Shown piece by piece: positions 36,201-43,727 of a stretch of DNA of 52,228 nt. Below the pieces are notes generated by a model. The model searched no databases, had not been told where the DNA came from, and was given only the letters and a program-made list of their open reading frames with translations. Positions within the stretch are counted from its first letter, which is position 1; every line of letters starts with the position of its first letter. The position numbers were made by a program, and so were the translations under genes. Where the stretch lies: IMG/VR virus record IMGVR_UViG_3300020472_000038, positions 1 through 52,228 of that record; one strand, 5' to 3'. Source of the DNA: a virus.

Positions 36201-37193
36201 AACACTGCTGCAGCAGCTTATTCTGGATCAATTTCAGCACCTGACCTTACAGATGGAACTACTGCAACAGTTAATGTTCAAGTAGAAGTTACTTTATCTG
36301 TTAACACTGCATCTGCAATCTCATCTAACGCAATTATTTCCTCAAACTCAGATTATACAGTCAACGCAAGTGCTGCTGGTCAGTTTGTAGTTGGTGAAGG
36401 TGTAAGAATTGTAGCAAATACTGCAGGTGGAGAAGTTTCACAATCTGAACAATCTGGTGATGCAGCTCATGGAATAATTACAGGACAAACTTTTGTGGGA
36501 AGTGATTCTTCTAAAAACGTAGCAACTATTACAATCAAGACAAGTTCAAATAATGAAGGACACTTTCAAAATGGTGTTATTGTATTTTCGGACAGTACAG
36601 CTCAGGATGGTGATCACACAAATTCTCAAGTTTCTGTAGGATCTAATACATTTATGGCTGTAAATGTAGTAACTGGTGTTGTGGCAAATGTTGTTCCAAT
36701 TGAAACTGGTTCTGGATATTTAACAACTCCTACAGTTACATTGTCTACTAACGCAACCACAAATGCTGTTGCAAATATAGTTGGTGAAGATTCTGCGAGT
36801 GGTGGTAATATTAATGCTAAATATATTTCTCGTCGCGTAACTTTAGAAGATGGATTTGATGCATCTGATTTAAAAGTTATACTGAATACCTATAAACCTT
36901 TAGGAACAGATGTTCATCTTTATTATAAAGTAAAAGGTGAAACTGATCCAGTAGATTTTGACACAAGGGAATATGTTCTAATGACTCAAGAAACTCCTAG
37001 TTCAGTATATTCTGGTAGTGAGGATGATATTAAAGAGTTCATATACAAAACCTCTGGTGAAGAAACAAAGTACACTTCAAATAATGTAAATTATGATACA
37101 TTTAAAACCTTCTCAGTCAAAGCTGTAATGACTTCTAACAATGTAACTATAGTTCCAAAAGTTAGAGATATAAGAATAATAGCATTAGATTAA
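30258..37193 (+). CDS. DUF4815-type giant baseplate/fibre-anchoring protein (gp10 position)
   Basis: 2311 aa. The start (FNADPYYDDYNPDDAYYRIL, then FRPGFAVQAREVTQLQTILQ and QIERHGAHTFQDGSIV) is the DUF4815 signature found in marine T4-like phages right after gp8, where T4 has 9 and 10. Scaffold segments continue to about residue 1300 (AGLDPGKAYVKGYEYESIST; DVIDWRPYVQDD; KRYTMRDVGKLEKRIERMEY; YTSLNLLEIETAARD). Near residue 1690 comes SNYLNPLSQTFFIEPNNYPM, followed by GVFLKHVSLYFSTKDSNLPV, a conserved jelly-roll-like part. Shared small modules are inserted: GDFANGIVTGGTSNARAVVV, ITGQTTGANGTISSIV, GSGYTNTAAAA, GSGYLTTPTVTLS and one LEDG-type unit (LGSLLLEDQTTDV). Its likely role is a wedge-periphery protein that carries fibres; this is inferred from position. 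Confidence 0.75.
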   Translation: MALTTNFNADPYYDDYNPDDAYYRILFRPGFAVQAREVTQLQTILQKQIERHGAHTFQDGSIVLGCELNYDNNIKTVQLETQFAGADITIGDFANGIVTGGTSNARAVVVSTAATTTTDQPVIVVNYLNNNTFQDGETITVEGTSTQANSVSSTGAAGISTGAQTNAAVISCQSGVFYVGGYFVFKEAESIILEKFSSTPSYRIGFQVTESIVTSDVDGNLLDPAQGAYNYAASGANRFKIALGLSAKAYTAEDPVEAAADENFYQLLKLSDGVKIEETNYPIYSDLEKTLARRTYDESGDYTLTPFNLELKTHQGITGTTANSGSAATSTLTGNGSSFDTELEAGDVVFLTGNTAQTATIASITNSTVATLNNFSGGSGTLVTSTSGQTIKFESKFSAGLDPGKAYVKGYEYESISTKYVTVDKGRDTLTVNSHSLSTAYGNKLNVKQANGYFDIARHQIVDLYVGNVATQNVSGSGDSDSVYGTTFSTRNSQTKIGTARVRDVDFLAASGNTANVTHSQSDYSLYLYDIRTANSKTGTVADTPREINAGSNANTATDGFMPVFSKDTTSSTFEPRKDIITIGTNKYGNTSSVNYLTGGGSTNTAFAKLAQVSGVYEGATITIVTPSLNKMLGFDSTYTGVYGISLEHNGYTLTNEYDKSLGSLLLEDQTTDVSNTTYTRNVITYTSNSDVAIVQVDSDMTHRPYFSANSTGGAVSGECSTFEVSFQIKDIDSIAVTSTSARTAHAEVDETSRYNNVVTANTVLENTQLNSLLFPLPDTPLSLANNITYTYKSTKNLTTDSGGVVTFSLSGTDTFTDLGTPISAAKAEENFIVVVSDKQSDASNSVYTAVTDGQYLSFSNTDGVSRTINVASTSAVIDCNTTSAIKLSVAYTAKKVALTGSGKTKAIVGGIVNTAYNNSNTGGANNIHTWSPKGQYFVDAPSRITGVKIDLPVYDVFNLIRVVDSGSLTVDVSNSMMIASANDITSSYSLDTGQTDNFYGHASVQLRPGKTPPTGKICIVFDRFTHSGSGFLTVNSYMSQIGANIHGRNSDNSRYNANSKIFTYGDIPKYTSPISGSETRLTDVIDWRPYVQDDTHDGTTATTYYIANNTDAIANSTILLPDSDTEATLDYSYYVPRIDKLTLTRDRTFEIIKGVASSDPVAPPDSEDSMTLYTLGIPAYTFSLTDIETRYIDNKRYTMRDVGKLEKRIERMEYYTSLNLLEIETAARDISSDIDKDSLLNSTGARFKNGILIDPFAGHSIGDVALDDYKASINFRQKKLRAPFYSDNFKFTYDATTSNNTVKTGDLITLPYTNSALIDQPLYSGSYSINPFNITNYIGNVKLDPPSDTWYDDTTRPSVITNLEGHHDNWVLSPSDGRVGFGSQWNDWSVNWSGEQINPEPQSAISNGGASVISTRSTKTISQNKTKFGVQADNPVETIVKSVGNRTVDMSVIPYVRSQRVSFAAKGLKPFTNVYVYIGSTDVAANTEPAKKIVFSAANGAFQEGEVVKDSANNQGIVRIASNTVSNVATIFITDITGNTSATLASPVTSQNNRATNSSIGFAAANVITGQTTGANGTISSIVANSRGLGTTSKMQTDGNGTIAGDIDIVSGTFRTGDRLIRITDHANNELASTTTVAEELFKAKGLFQTREKLAVSTREVLSRRESLTSEDIVVDSSTRQSGVSNYLNPLSQTFFIEPNNYPMGVFLKHVSLYFSTKDSNLPVTVQIRPVVKGIPSASHIIPFSEKTLNPDSITANTSTPSATTFIFDSPVYLATGEYALTVLSNSSQSKLWSAKVGENSSGTTRIITHQPFVGKLFGPSNAGTWAEDTGRSLMFNLVRCNFTGTGGVNNYAVFSSHANGAVGNTANVLYQTFKTTSSTIDFSNTNVDYQFKSYDTTNTAVDYTNFSTDQNIILKSGRQMTSSTNGMFLVNASMSTSNSHVSPIIDLDRLSVITIDNDIDNAGISANDIIITTKGSGYTNTAAAAYSGSISAPDLTDGTTATVNVQVEVTLSVNTASAISSNAIISSNSDYTVNASAAGQFVVGEGVRIVANTAGGEVSQSEQSGDAAHGIITGQTFVGSDSSKNVATITIKTSSNNEGHFQNGVIVFSDSTAQDGDHTNSQVSVGSNTFMAVNVVTGVVANVVPIETGSGYLTTPTVTLSTNATTNAVANIVGEDSASGGNINAKYISRRVTLEDGFDASDLKVILNTYKPLGTDVHLYYKVKGETDPVDFDTREYVLMTQETPSSVYSGSEDDIKEFIYKTSGEETKYTSNNVNYDTFKTFSVKAVMTSNNVTIVPKVRDIRIIALD

Positions 37194-37195
37194 CG

Positions 37196-37432
37196 ATGGA
37201 AGTAATTCAAACAGAAGATCCTAGTTTTGTTAGAGATTTACATTCAAAAGCACTTATAAACACAGATAGAGTTGCTCTTGAGAATCATCGTAAAAAAAGA
37301 CAAATAGAAATTCAACGAGCTCAAAGATGGCAACAGATGGAAATTAAAGTAGAAGAATTAAATAATATGAAAAATGAAATCCTTGAGATAAAAGGTCTTC
37401 TCCAAAAATTACTTACTAAAAAGGAGTTGTAA
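37196..37432 (+). CDS. Small coiled-coil virion-associated protein
   Basis: 78 aa: an N-terminal DPSFVRDLHSKALINTDRVA followed by a long charged helix (ENHRKKRQIEIQRAQRWQQM; KVEELNNMKNEILEIKGLLQ) with leucine heptads, predicted to form a coiled coil. Small proteins with this start commonly follow the DUF4815 gene in marine T4-like phages. It is separated from its neighbours by 2-3 bases, so it is co-translated with the fibre gene downstream. No enzymatic motif; probably a structural or oligomerising accessory. Confidence 0.65.
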   Translation: MEVIQTEDPSFVRDLHSKALINTDRVALENHRKKRQIEIQRAQRWQQMEIKVEELNNMKNEILEIKGLLQKLLTKKEL

Positions 37433-37435
37433 TAA

Positions 37436-39235
37436 ATGTCAGCTCATGTATTATTATCAGACACCTTTGACCAATGGCGGATGAAAACTAATGAGTGGTT
37501 GTCTATGACAAACTCCGCTGGTTCCTCATGTTCCATTAAATTACTTGATACAACCAATTCTACAAGTAATACTACAGGTTCAATAACAACAGCTGGTGGT
37601 ATGGGTCTTGGTTCAAGTGCGACTATTGGTGGAAATTTAACTCTTCACGGCCGTACAGATCTTAAAAATACAGTAAATTTTAAAGAAATAATTCGTACAC
37701 TATCAGAAGATGCGGATGACTTTGATCATCTTCTTTTAGAAGATGGTTCAACCGTTGATCCCAATGCTTCAATTGAAGGTTATGCATTAATAGAACTTCC
37801 CAATTATGTTGATATTGATGGTGCTGTACAAATTGATGGTTCTGTAACAGTCGGTGTAGATGGTACTGGTAGAGATGTTCTTTTTTTTGGTGATACTTCT
37901 GCACAATATATGTTATGGGATGAGTCAGCAGATGAGTTAGTTTTAGCTGGTGACACAAAACTGTCATTTCATGATGGAGCTGGTGGAGAAAATATCATTG
38001 CCCCCGCAGATGGACATTTAGAAGTCAATGTAGGAACAACTCTTGATATTACGGCACCCACAGTAGATATTAATGCAACAACTCTTAATGTTGATGGTGA
38101 AACTCAACTTACTGGTGCAGTAATAGTCGGTGTAGATGATACTGGATATGATGTAAAGTTTTTTGGTGCTACTTCTGGACAATATATGTTATGGGATGAA
38201 GATGCAGATGAATTAGTTTTAACAGGTGATACTAAATTATCTTTCCATGATGCAGCAGGTGATGAAAATATCATTGCCACTTCAGATGGTCATTTAGAGA
38301 TCAATGCAGGAACAACTTTAGACATTACAGCTCCCACAGTAGATATTAATGCAAGTACAGCTGTTAATGTTGATGGTACATCACAAATTAATGGTGCCTT
38401 AACAGTCGGTTCAGATGGTTCAGGTCATGATGTTAAGTTTTTTGGTGCGACTGCTAGTGCTTATATGATATATGATGCATCATCAAATGATTTAGAACTA
38501 GCTGGATCAGCAGTTTTAAGTATAGACAGTACTACAGACGCTACTGGAACAACAGATGGTTCATTTCACACAGATGGTGGTGTTGGTATAGCTAAAAAAT
38601 TGTATGTTGGAACAGATTTAGATGTAAATGGTACGGCAAATTTAGATGCAGTAGACATAGATGGAGCAGTACAGATTGATGGTACTGTAACAGTAGGTGT
38701 AGATAACACAGGGTATGATGTTAAATTTTTCGGTGCTTCTGCTGGTGCATTTATGTTGTGGGATGAATCAGAGGATACTCTTGAGATTCGTGGCCCATCG
38801 GCTGATGCAACTACAAGTACTGGTAAATTAAAATTATCAACTTCACTTACAGATATAAATGATGGTGATATATTAGGTAGTATTGGTTTTAAGGCTCCAT
38901 TAGAAGCAGGTTCGGGAGATGCGATATTAGTTGGTGCTTCGATATTTGCTGAAGCTGACGCAACATTTTCTTCATCAGTTAATTCAACTGATTTGGTGTT
39001 TGCTACAGGAGATTCTGCTGCTGCATCGGAAAAATTTAGAATCGACAGTACAGGTGTATGTACTTTTGCAGATGGTGCAATTGATGTAGATATTGCAAGT
39101 CATGATGGAACTAATGGATTAAAGTTAGGTGGAACACTCGTTACAGCTTTAGCAAAGGATTTAAATTCTATTCCTAACGAAGTAAATTTAGGCCAGTGTG
39201 CTGCCTTTTCTATTGTTTTTGCACCGCCAGGATAA
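37436..39235 (+). CDS. Tail fibre protein A, first of three paralogues
   Basis: 599 aa. The N-terminal 60 residues (TFDQWRMKTNEWLSM, NTTGSITTAGGMGLGSSATI) are shared with the two fibre genes downstream and probably attach to the baseplate. The shaft has repeats of about 92 residues (DGTGRDVLFFGDTSAQYMLW, DADELVLTGDTKLSFHDAAG, TTLDITAPTVDINATTLNVD), with the YMLWDE core at 276-base spacing. One LEDG-type unit (DHLLLEDGSTVDPNAS) lies in the neck. The C-terminal part (GSIGFKAPLEAGSGDAILVG, then ADATFSSSVNSTDLVFATGD) is a module shared with fibres B and 42639-43202, and the extreme end (NLGQCAAFSIVFAPPG) differs from the paralogues. Strong Shine-Dalgarno AAGGAG. Confidence 0.78.
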   Translation: MSAHVLLSDTFDQWRMKTNEWLSMTNSAGSSCSIKLLDTTNSTSNTTGSITTAGGMGLGSSATIGGNLTLHGRTDLKNTVNFKEIIRTLSEDADDFDHLLLEDGSTVDPNASIEGYALIELPNYVDIDGAVQIDGSVTVGVDGTGRDVLFFGDTSAQYMLWDESADELVLAGDTKLSFHDGAGGENIIAPADGHLEVNVGTTLDITAPTVDINATTLNVDGETQLTGAVIVGVDDTGYDVKFFGATSGQYMLWDEDADELVLTGDTKLSFHDAAGDENIIATSDGHLEINAGTTLDITAPTVDINASTAVNVDGTSQINGALTVGSDGSGHDVKFFGATASAYMIYDASSNDLELAGSAVLSIDSTTDATGTTDGSFHTDGGVGIAKKLYVGTDLDVNGTANLDAVDIDGAVQIDGTVTVGVDNTGYDVKFFGASAGAFMLWDESEDTLEIRGPSADATTSTGKLKLSTSLTDINDGDILGSIGFKAPLEAGSGDAILVGASIFAEADATFSSSVNSTDLVFATGDSAAASEKFRIDSTGVCTFADGAIDVDIASHDGTNGLKLGGTLVTALAKDLNSIPNEVNLGQCAAFSIVFAPPG

Positions 39236-39258
39236 TTTTTTTATTTTAACTATAACAA

Positions 39259-39266
39259 CATAAATA
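39259..39266 (+). promoter_or_regulatory. Late-promoter-like box CATAAATA before fibre B
   Basis: CATAAATA differs from the T4 late box at one base and starts 56 bases before the ATG of fibre B, in a 79-base gap. A perfect hairpin (AAATTAG, AAAA loop, CTAATTT; 39266-39283) directly follows and would form at the mRNA 5' end. Confidence 0.5.
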
Positions 39267-39283
39267 AATTAGAAAACTAATTT
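39266..39283 (+). other. Perfect AT-rich hairpin in the fibre B leader
   Basis: A 7-bp stem with a 4-base A loop overlaps the last base of the CATAAATA box. It has no U tract, so it is more likely a 5' mRNA end structure than a terminator. Confidence 0.4.
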
Positions 39284-39314
39284 AAGACTATTTAACAACA
39301 AGGAATTATAATAA

Positions 39315-40988
39315 ATGTCAGCTAACGTAGAAATAACAGATACCTTTGATCAGTGGCGAACAAAGAGTAATGAGTGGTTATCTATGATATTCCCTGTCGG
39401 CTCTGACAATTTTATTAAGTTAAATAATACAACTAATTCTACTAGTAATACTACAGGATCTATTATTACTGCTGGTGGTATTGGTGTGGCTGCAAGTGCA
39501 GTTATTGGTGGAAAATTAACTGTCTTTGGTGATACAGATATAGACGGAAATGCCAACCTTGACGCTGTTGATATTGATGGAGCAGTACAAATTGATGCTG
39601 CTGTAACAGTCGGTGTAGATGGTACAGGTCAAGATGTCAAGTTTTTTGGTGATACTTCTGGGCAATTTTTACTATGGGATCAATCTGCAGACGAATTAGT
39701 ATTGGCAGGTGATTCAAAACTATCATTTCATGATGCAGCAGGTGGGGAAAATATTATTGCTTCTTCAGATGGTCATTTAGAGATCAATGCAGGAGCTACT
39801 CTTGATATCACAGCTCCAACTGTTGATATCAATGTAGCAACGAAACTTAATGTTGATGGTGCATCACAATTTAATAATACTATAACAGTCGGAGTTAACG
39901 ATACTGGACATGATGTTAAGTTCTTTGGTGCTACAGCTGGACAATATCTGTTATGGGATGAATCAGCAGATGAATTAGCTTTAGTTGGTGACTCAAAATT
40001 ATCTTTCCATGATGCTGCAGGTGGTGAAAATATTATTGCTACTTCAGATGGTCACTTAGAAGTTAATGCAGGAACAACTTTAGATATTACAGCTCCTACT
40101 GTTGATATTAATGTAGGAACTACTCTTAATGTTGATGGTGCATCACAATTTAATAATACTATAACAGTCGGTGAAAATGATACTGGATATGATGTTAAGT
40201 TTTTTGGAGCGACTTCTGGTGCTTATATGTTGTGGGATGAGGACGTAGATGATTTAATACTAGCTGGAGCAGCAAATTTTAGTATAGATAATACGGATGA
40301 TTCTAGTTCAACTACTACAGGATCATTTCACACAGATGGTGGAGTTGGTATAGCTAAAAAACTTTATGTAGGTACTGATTTAGATGTAGATGGAACAGCT
40401 AATCTTGATGCAGTAGATGTTGATGATGCTGTTCAAATTGATGGTACAGTAACAGTAGGTGTAGATGACACAGGACTTGATGTTAAGTTCTTTGGTGCTT
40501 CAGCTGGTGCATTTATGTTGTATGATCAGTCGGAAGATACTCTTGAAATCCGCGGAGCTTCGGCAGATGCAACTACAAGTACTGGTAAATTACTCTTAAC
40601 AACTGCACTTACAGATATAAATGATGGTGATGTAATAGGTCGAATTGATTTTCAAGCTCCATTAGAAGCTGGTGGAACTGATGCCATAGTGGTCGGTGCT
40701 ACAATATTAGCAGAGGCAGATGCAACATTTTCTTCATCAGTTAATTCAACCGATTTAGTTTTTTTAACTGGTGATTCTGGAGCTGCAACAGAGAAATTTA
40801 GAATTGACAGTACAGGACAAGCTACTTTTGCAGACGGAGCAATTGATGTAAACATTGCAAGTCATGATGGAACAAATGGTTTAAAACTAGGAGGAACACT
40901 CGTTACAGCTACTGCATCAAATTTAAACGCCACAAGAACAACAGCAACTGTAGGAAAAGCAATCGCTATGGCCATGGTTATGGGTTAA
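39315..40988 (+). CDS. Tail fibre protein B, second paralogue
   Basis: 557 aa, close paralogue of fibre A with the same N-terminal anchor (TFDQWRTKSNEWLSMIF, NTTGSIITAGGIGVAASAVI). It carries three shaft repeats with the LWDE core about 279 bases (93 codons) apart, and a C-terminal module (GRIDFQAPLEAGGTDAIVVG; DLVFLTGDSGAATEKFRIDS) that is nearly the same as in fibre A. It ends TVGKAIAMAMVMG, the 'KAI-MA-VF' type end also seen in fibre C. The leader AAGGAATTATAATAAATG is identical to that of fibre C, and the reading frame start (ATGTCAGC) is shared by all three. Beta-rich trimeric fibre shaft is the likely fold (inference). Confidence 0.78.
   Translation: MSANVEITDTFDQWRTKSNEWLSMIFPVGSDNFIKLNNTTNSTSNTTGSIITAGGIGVAASAVIGGKLTVFGDTDIDGNANLDAVDIDGAVQIDAAVTVGVDGTGQDVKFFGDTSGQFLLWDQSADELVLAGDSKLSFHDAAGGENIIASSDGHLEINAGATLDITAPTVDINVATKLNVDGASQFNNTITVGVNDTGHDVKFFGATAGQYLLWDESADELALVGDSKLSFHDAAGGENIIATSDGHLEVNAGTTLDITAPTVDINVGTTLNVDGASQFNNTITVGENDTGYDVKFFGATSGAYMLWDEDVDDLILAGAANFSIDNTDDSSSTTTGSFHTDGGVGIAKKLYVGTDLDVDGTANLDAVDVDDAVQIDGTVTVGVDDTGLDVKFFGASAGAFMLYDQSEDTLEIRGASADATTSTGKLLLTTALTDINDGDVIGRIDFQAPLEAGGTDAIVVGATILAEADATFSSSVNSTDLVFLTGDSGAATEKFRIDSTGQATFADGAIDVNIASHDGTNGLKLGGTLVTATASNLNATRTTATVGKAIAMAMVMG
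39426..39466 (+). repeat. 41-base exact repeat shared by fibre genes B and C (copy 1)
   Basis: The 41 bases starting AATACAACTAATTCTACTAG are identical to 41173-41213 in fibre C. They encode the NTTNSTSNTTGSI anchor segment. Fibre A has a diverged copy at the same place. Confidence 0.9.
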
Positions 40989-41014
40989 TAATATGAATCA
41001 TAAATCATGGAAGA

Positions 41015-41022
41015 ACTAAATA
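41015..41022 (+). promoter_or_regulatory. Late-promoter-like box ACTAAATA before fibre C
   Basis: ACTAAATA starts 47 bases before the ATG of fibre C. A second candidate, CATAAATC at 40999-41006, lies 63 bases before the ATG. Either could serve as the late box in this 73-base gap; I cannot decide between them by eye. Confidence 0.4.
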
Positions 41023-41061
41023 TTGTAAGAAGAATTAGTTAACAATAAGGAATTATAATAA

Positions 41062-42180
41062 ATGTCAGCCAACGTATCACTATCAGAAACCTTTGACCAA
41101 TGGAGGGTAAAGACTAATGAACTTTTAGTTATGACACAAACTGATGGTTCTGATAACTTTGTTAAGTTAACCAATACAACTAATTCTACTAGTAATACTA
41201 CAGGATCTATTATATCTACTGGTGGTATTGGTATAAGTAAAAGTATGGTAATTGGTGAGAATCTTAACGTACATGGTAACATTCATGCTAACGGAGCTAT
41301 CTCTGCAGATGGAAGCATAACTCTTGGTGATGCTGCTACAGACAATATTGTACTTAATGCTGATATAAATTCAAGTATAGTTCCAAATACTAATGGTTCT
41401 TTTGACATTGGTAATACTACCATGTATTGGTCTAATGGATTCTTTGAGTCTATAAAACTTACTGCGGCATCAGATCTTGGAATGACTGCTTTAGCAATAG
41501 ATGCAAATGATGCAGACCAAGCAGCACTTACTATTGATGGAGAACAAACCACAACAGCTATTATGAGAATTGATGCAGATGCGTTAACAACTAACTCAGC
41601 TGCAATTTTTGATGATGACTCTTCAGATACAAGTGCAAGATCTACAGTTATGATTGTACAAGATAATTCAGCTGCTCTTGCTGCCACCGCATTAAAAATT
41701 CAGTCAGATGGTGGTATTACTGGTATGACACTAGATAAGAATTATACTGATGTTGGTACTGCAACTGTTACAGGATTACACGTTGATTTTGACAGAACAG
41801 TACCCGCTTCTGGAACTGCTGCCTTTACAGATATTGGAATTGATCTGGATGTAAACGCTGCTGGACTTGGAACAACTACCACAACTGGATTGGATATTGA
41901 TGTTGTTGGTGCAACTTCTGGAACACATACTGCAGTCGGTTTAGATGTTACAGTAGGGTCAGCTGATACTAATATTGCTGCTAAATTTACTGGTGGTAAT
42001 ATGTTTCTGGATGAACAATCATCTGCTAGTGCAGAAATATCTGGATATGGTCAATTGTGGGTAAAAGATGACTCACCAAATGCATTATTTTTTACAGATA
42101 GTAATGGTGAAGATTTTAATCTTGGATCACGTTCTGGAAGACAACAAAAAGCCATTGTAATGGCTTTTGTTTTTAACTAA
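41062..42180 (+). CDS. Tail fibre protein C, third paralogue with different shaft
   Basis: 372 aa. The anchor (TFDQWRVKTNELLVMTQTD, NTTGSIISTGGIGISKSMVI) is that of fibres A and B, but the shaft is different: SLGDAATDNIVLNADINSSI-type sequence, then FDIGNTTMYWSNGFFESI, a fibre motif seen in many phage fibres and receptor-binding proteins, followed by Asp/Thr-rich strands (DGEQTTTAIMRIDADALTTN; TGLDIDVVGATSGTHTAVGL). It ends GRQQKAIVMAFVFN, like the B end. So A, B and C look like one anchor with exchanged outer parts. Shine-Dalgarno AAGGAA, shared leader with fibre B. Confidence 0.75.
   Translation: MSANVSLSETFDQWRVKTNELLVMTQTDGSDNFVKLTNTTNSTSNTTGSIISTGGIGISKSMVIGENLNVHGNIHANGAISADGSITLGDAATDNIVLNADINSSIVPNTNGSFDIGNTTMYWSNGFFESIKLTAASDLGMTALAIDANDADQAALTIDGEQTTTAIMRIDADALTTNSAAIFDDDSSDTSARSTVMIVQDNSAALAATALKIQSDGGITGMTLDKNYTDVGTATVTGLHVDFDRTVPASGTAAFTDIGIDLDVNAAGLGTTTTTGLDIDVVGATSGTHTAVGLDVTVGSADTNIAAKFTGGNMFLDEQSSASAEISGYGQLWVKDDSPNALFFTDSNGEDFNLGSRSGRQQKAIVMAFVFN
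41173..41213 (+). repeat. 41-base exact repeat shared by fibre genes B and C (copy 2)
   Basis: Second copy of the element at 39426-39466; the identity ends abruptly after TATTAT on the right. Confidence 0.9.
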
Positions 42181-42190
42181 TGACTAATGT

Positions 42191-42198
42191 TATAAATA
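42191..42198 (+). promoter_or_regulatory. T4-type late promoter (TATAAATA) for the small fibre-cassette genes
   Basis: Exact TATAAATA in the 51-base gap after fibre C, 41 bases before the next ATG. Predicted start near 42205, leaving a leader of about 27 bases that contains AAGGAAA. Confidence 0.75.
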
Positions 42199-42231
42199 CA
42201 CATGAATACAAATTTTTAAGGAAATAAATCA

Positions 42232-42624
42232 ATGGCAAACCCAAACATAGTAAGTGTAAGCAGCATATACGGCGAGAGTATAGGTGAGGCACTGACCACT
42301 ACGGTTACTACCGATATAATGACTGTTGCTTCTAATAAACTTATAAAAATAAATTATATTCAAGTAGCAAATGATCATGCTTCAACCCTTACTGTGGTTA
42401 CTGTTGCTATTGTTAAAGCTGGTTTTACTTCTGATGGTATAGGATCGGGAGAAGATAACGCTGCAACAATATATCTCGCCTCAACAGTCACTTGTCCAGC
42501 AGATGATGTTTTGGTTATAGTCGATAAACCAATATATCTAATGGAAGGAGATGTGTTAGAGGGTGGTGCGGATCCAGCAACAGCAGATATTTTCATTTCA
42601 TATGAAGTAATAGATGACGCATAA
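42232..42624 (+). CDS. Small fibre-cassette virion protein, beta-rich
   Basis: 130 aa: VSVSSIYGESIGEALTTTVT, then KLIKINYIQVANDHASTL, a VTVAIVKAGFTSDG stretch and a closing VDKPIYLMEGDVLEGG, ADIFISYEVIDDA. This pattern (SIYG...AL, KI--I-VAN, L-EGD-LEG, SYE-I) is common in small virion proteins that marine T4-like phages encode near their fibre genes. Strand-rich, no enzyme motif. It is the first gene after an exact TATAAATA box. Role probably structural, near the fibres; not assigned. Confidence 0.6.
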   Translation: MANPNIVSVSSIYGESIGEALTTTVTTDIMTVASNKLIKINYIQVANDHASTLTVVTVAIVKAGFTSDGIGSGEDNAATIYLASTVTCPADDVLVIVDKPIYLMEGDVLEGGADPATADIFISYEVIDDA

Positions 42625-42638
42625 TAGAAGGAGTATAA

Positions 42639-43202
42639 ATGGCATATCTTAGATCGGGAATAGGGGGTGGTCGCCAATCCAATTCATTAGTAAGAAATCG
42701 TGAAATGGAAATTCAAGGCGACCTTGCAACGGCAGGAAAGTTGAAATTAACAACTTCTGAACCAACTGTTGTCGATGGTAATGAGTTGGGCCGAATAGAT
42801 TTTCAAGCTCCATTGGATAGTGCCGGAACTGATGCGATATTAGTTGCTGCATCCATATATGCAGAAGCAGATAATACTTTTTCTTCATCTGTTAATGCAA
42901 CCGAATTATGTTTTGCGGTTGGAAAATCAGAAACTGCTGCGGAGAAAATGAGACTCGATCAAGATGGTCAGCTTGGAATTGGTGTTGCAACTCCAGCTTC
43001 TCTTTTACACGTTGCAGGAACTGTTCAAGTTGGTGTGGATGATACTGGACACGATGTTAAATTCTTTGGTGCAACAACTGGTAAATATTGGCAGTGGGAT
43101 GAATCAGCAGATGAGGTTGTAATCGTAGGTAAACAAAGAGTTCTAAAGGGTTCACCATATCAAAATCCTATGCATGCAGCTTGGGCTTTAAGTACGGGTT
43201 AA
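42639..43202 (+). CDS. Fibre-type protein carrying the shared C-terminal fibre module
   Basis: 187 aa. After a short basic N-terminus (RSGIGGGRQSNSLVRNREME) it contains the module also present at the C-terminal part of fibres A and B (LGRIDFQAPLDSAGTDAILV; AEADNTFSSSVNATELCFAV), then one shaft repeat (QVGVDDTGHDVKFFGATTGK, YWQWDESADEVVIVG). LGIGVATPASLLHVAG resembles motifs before intramolecular chaperones or in fibre shafts. The order of modules is reversed relative to fibres A and B, as if the parts were shuffled. It ends QNPMHAAWALSTG. It lacks the TFDQWR anchor, so it may attach through another protein. Confidence 0.68.
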   Translation: MAYLRSGIGGGRQSNSLVRNREMEIQGDLATAGKLKLTTSEPTVVDGNELGRIDFQAPLDSAGTDAILVAASIYAEADNTFSSSVNATELCFAVGKSETAAEKMRLDQDGQLGIGVATPASLLHVAGTVQVGVDDTGHDVKFFGATTGKYWQWDESADEVVIVGKQRVLKGSPYQNPMHAAWALSTG

Positions 43203-43251
43203 TGGCTTTATGAATATTATAAAGAAATTAGAAAATTAGGAGAAATAATAA

Positions 43252-43701
43252 ATGGCTTTACCTACAGGTAGTGGTACAGAAACTATACATGCTCATCATT
43301 TTGAAGATGTTGACATCGCACAAAATATAATTATTGGAGTTCAACATCATACATATACAACTTTGTGTGTTATTGTATATTGTAATGCTCTTGAGGCAGC
43401 CAACGAAAGGATTCAACTCCAATTGTTGGGATATGATTCACACAGCGGAGCTAGTGCACAAACTATAGTCATTGCAAACTCTAATATTATACAGAACCAG
43501 ACTTACGTTTATTCTGAACGATTTGTTTTTTTTGGATGTGAACCAAGTGGAACAGCCGCTTTGACTGATGCACACCAATTACTTATCGCCGCTCAAGGAA
43601 CAACCACCGCTCAAAACTTACAATTTACAATGAGTGACGCTGACGGAGGAGGCCAGGATTTTGATGTTCACTGCAGCTACCTTGACCAAGATTGGTCATA
43701 G
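43252..43701 (+). CDS. Small fibre-cassette protein, copy 1 of a tandem pair
   Basis: 149 aa, paralogous to the next gene over its whole length: GSGTETIHAHHFEDVDIAQN, IIIGVQHHTYTTL, an AQTIVIAN segment, QNQTYVYSERFVFFG, HQLLIAAQGTTTAQNLQF and a closing FDVHCSYLDQDWS. The closing 'CSYLDQDW' pattern is common in small fibre-linked proteins of marine T4-like phages. Beta-rich, probably a compact decorating or receptor-contacting domain. Strong Shine-Dalgarno (AGGAGA) before the ATG. Confidence 0.65.
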   Translation: MALPTGSGTETIHAHHFEDVDIAQNIIIGVQHHTYTTLCVIVYCNALEAANERIQLQLLGYDSHSGASAQTIVIANSNIIQNQTYVYSERFVFFGCEPSGTAALTDAHQLLIAAQGTTTAQNLQFTMSDADGGGQDFDVHCSYLDQDWS

Positions 43702-43727
43702 ATATAAATTTATAGGAGAAAAATAAA

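Noticed and set aside
37800-40500. CRISPR-like regular repeats
   Set aside because: The 276- and 279-base repeats are in-frame coding repeats of fibre shafts, far longer than CRISPR repeats and without spacers.
43703-43710. TATAAATT before the second 149-aa gene
   Set aside because: It is one base off the late box, but the predicted start would fall on or after the Shine-Dalgarno, leaving no usable leader.
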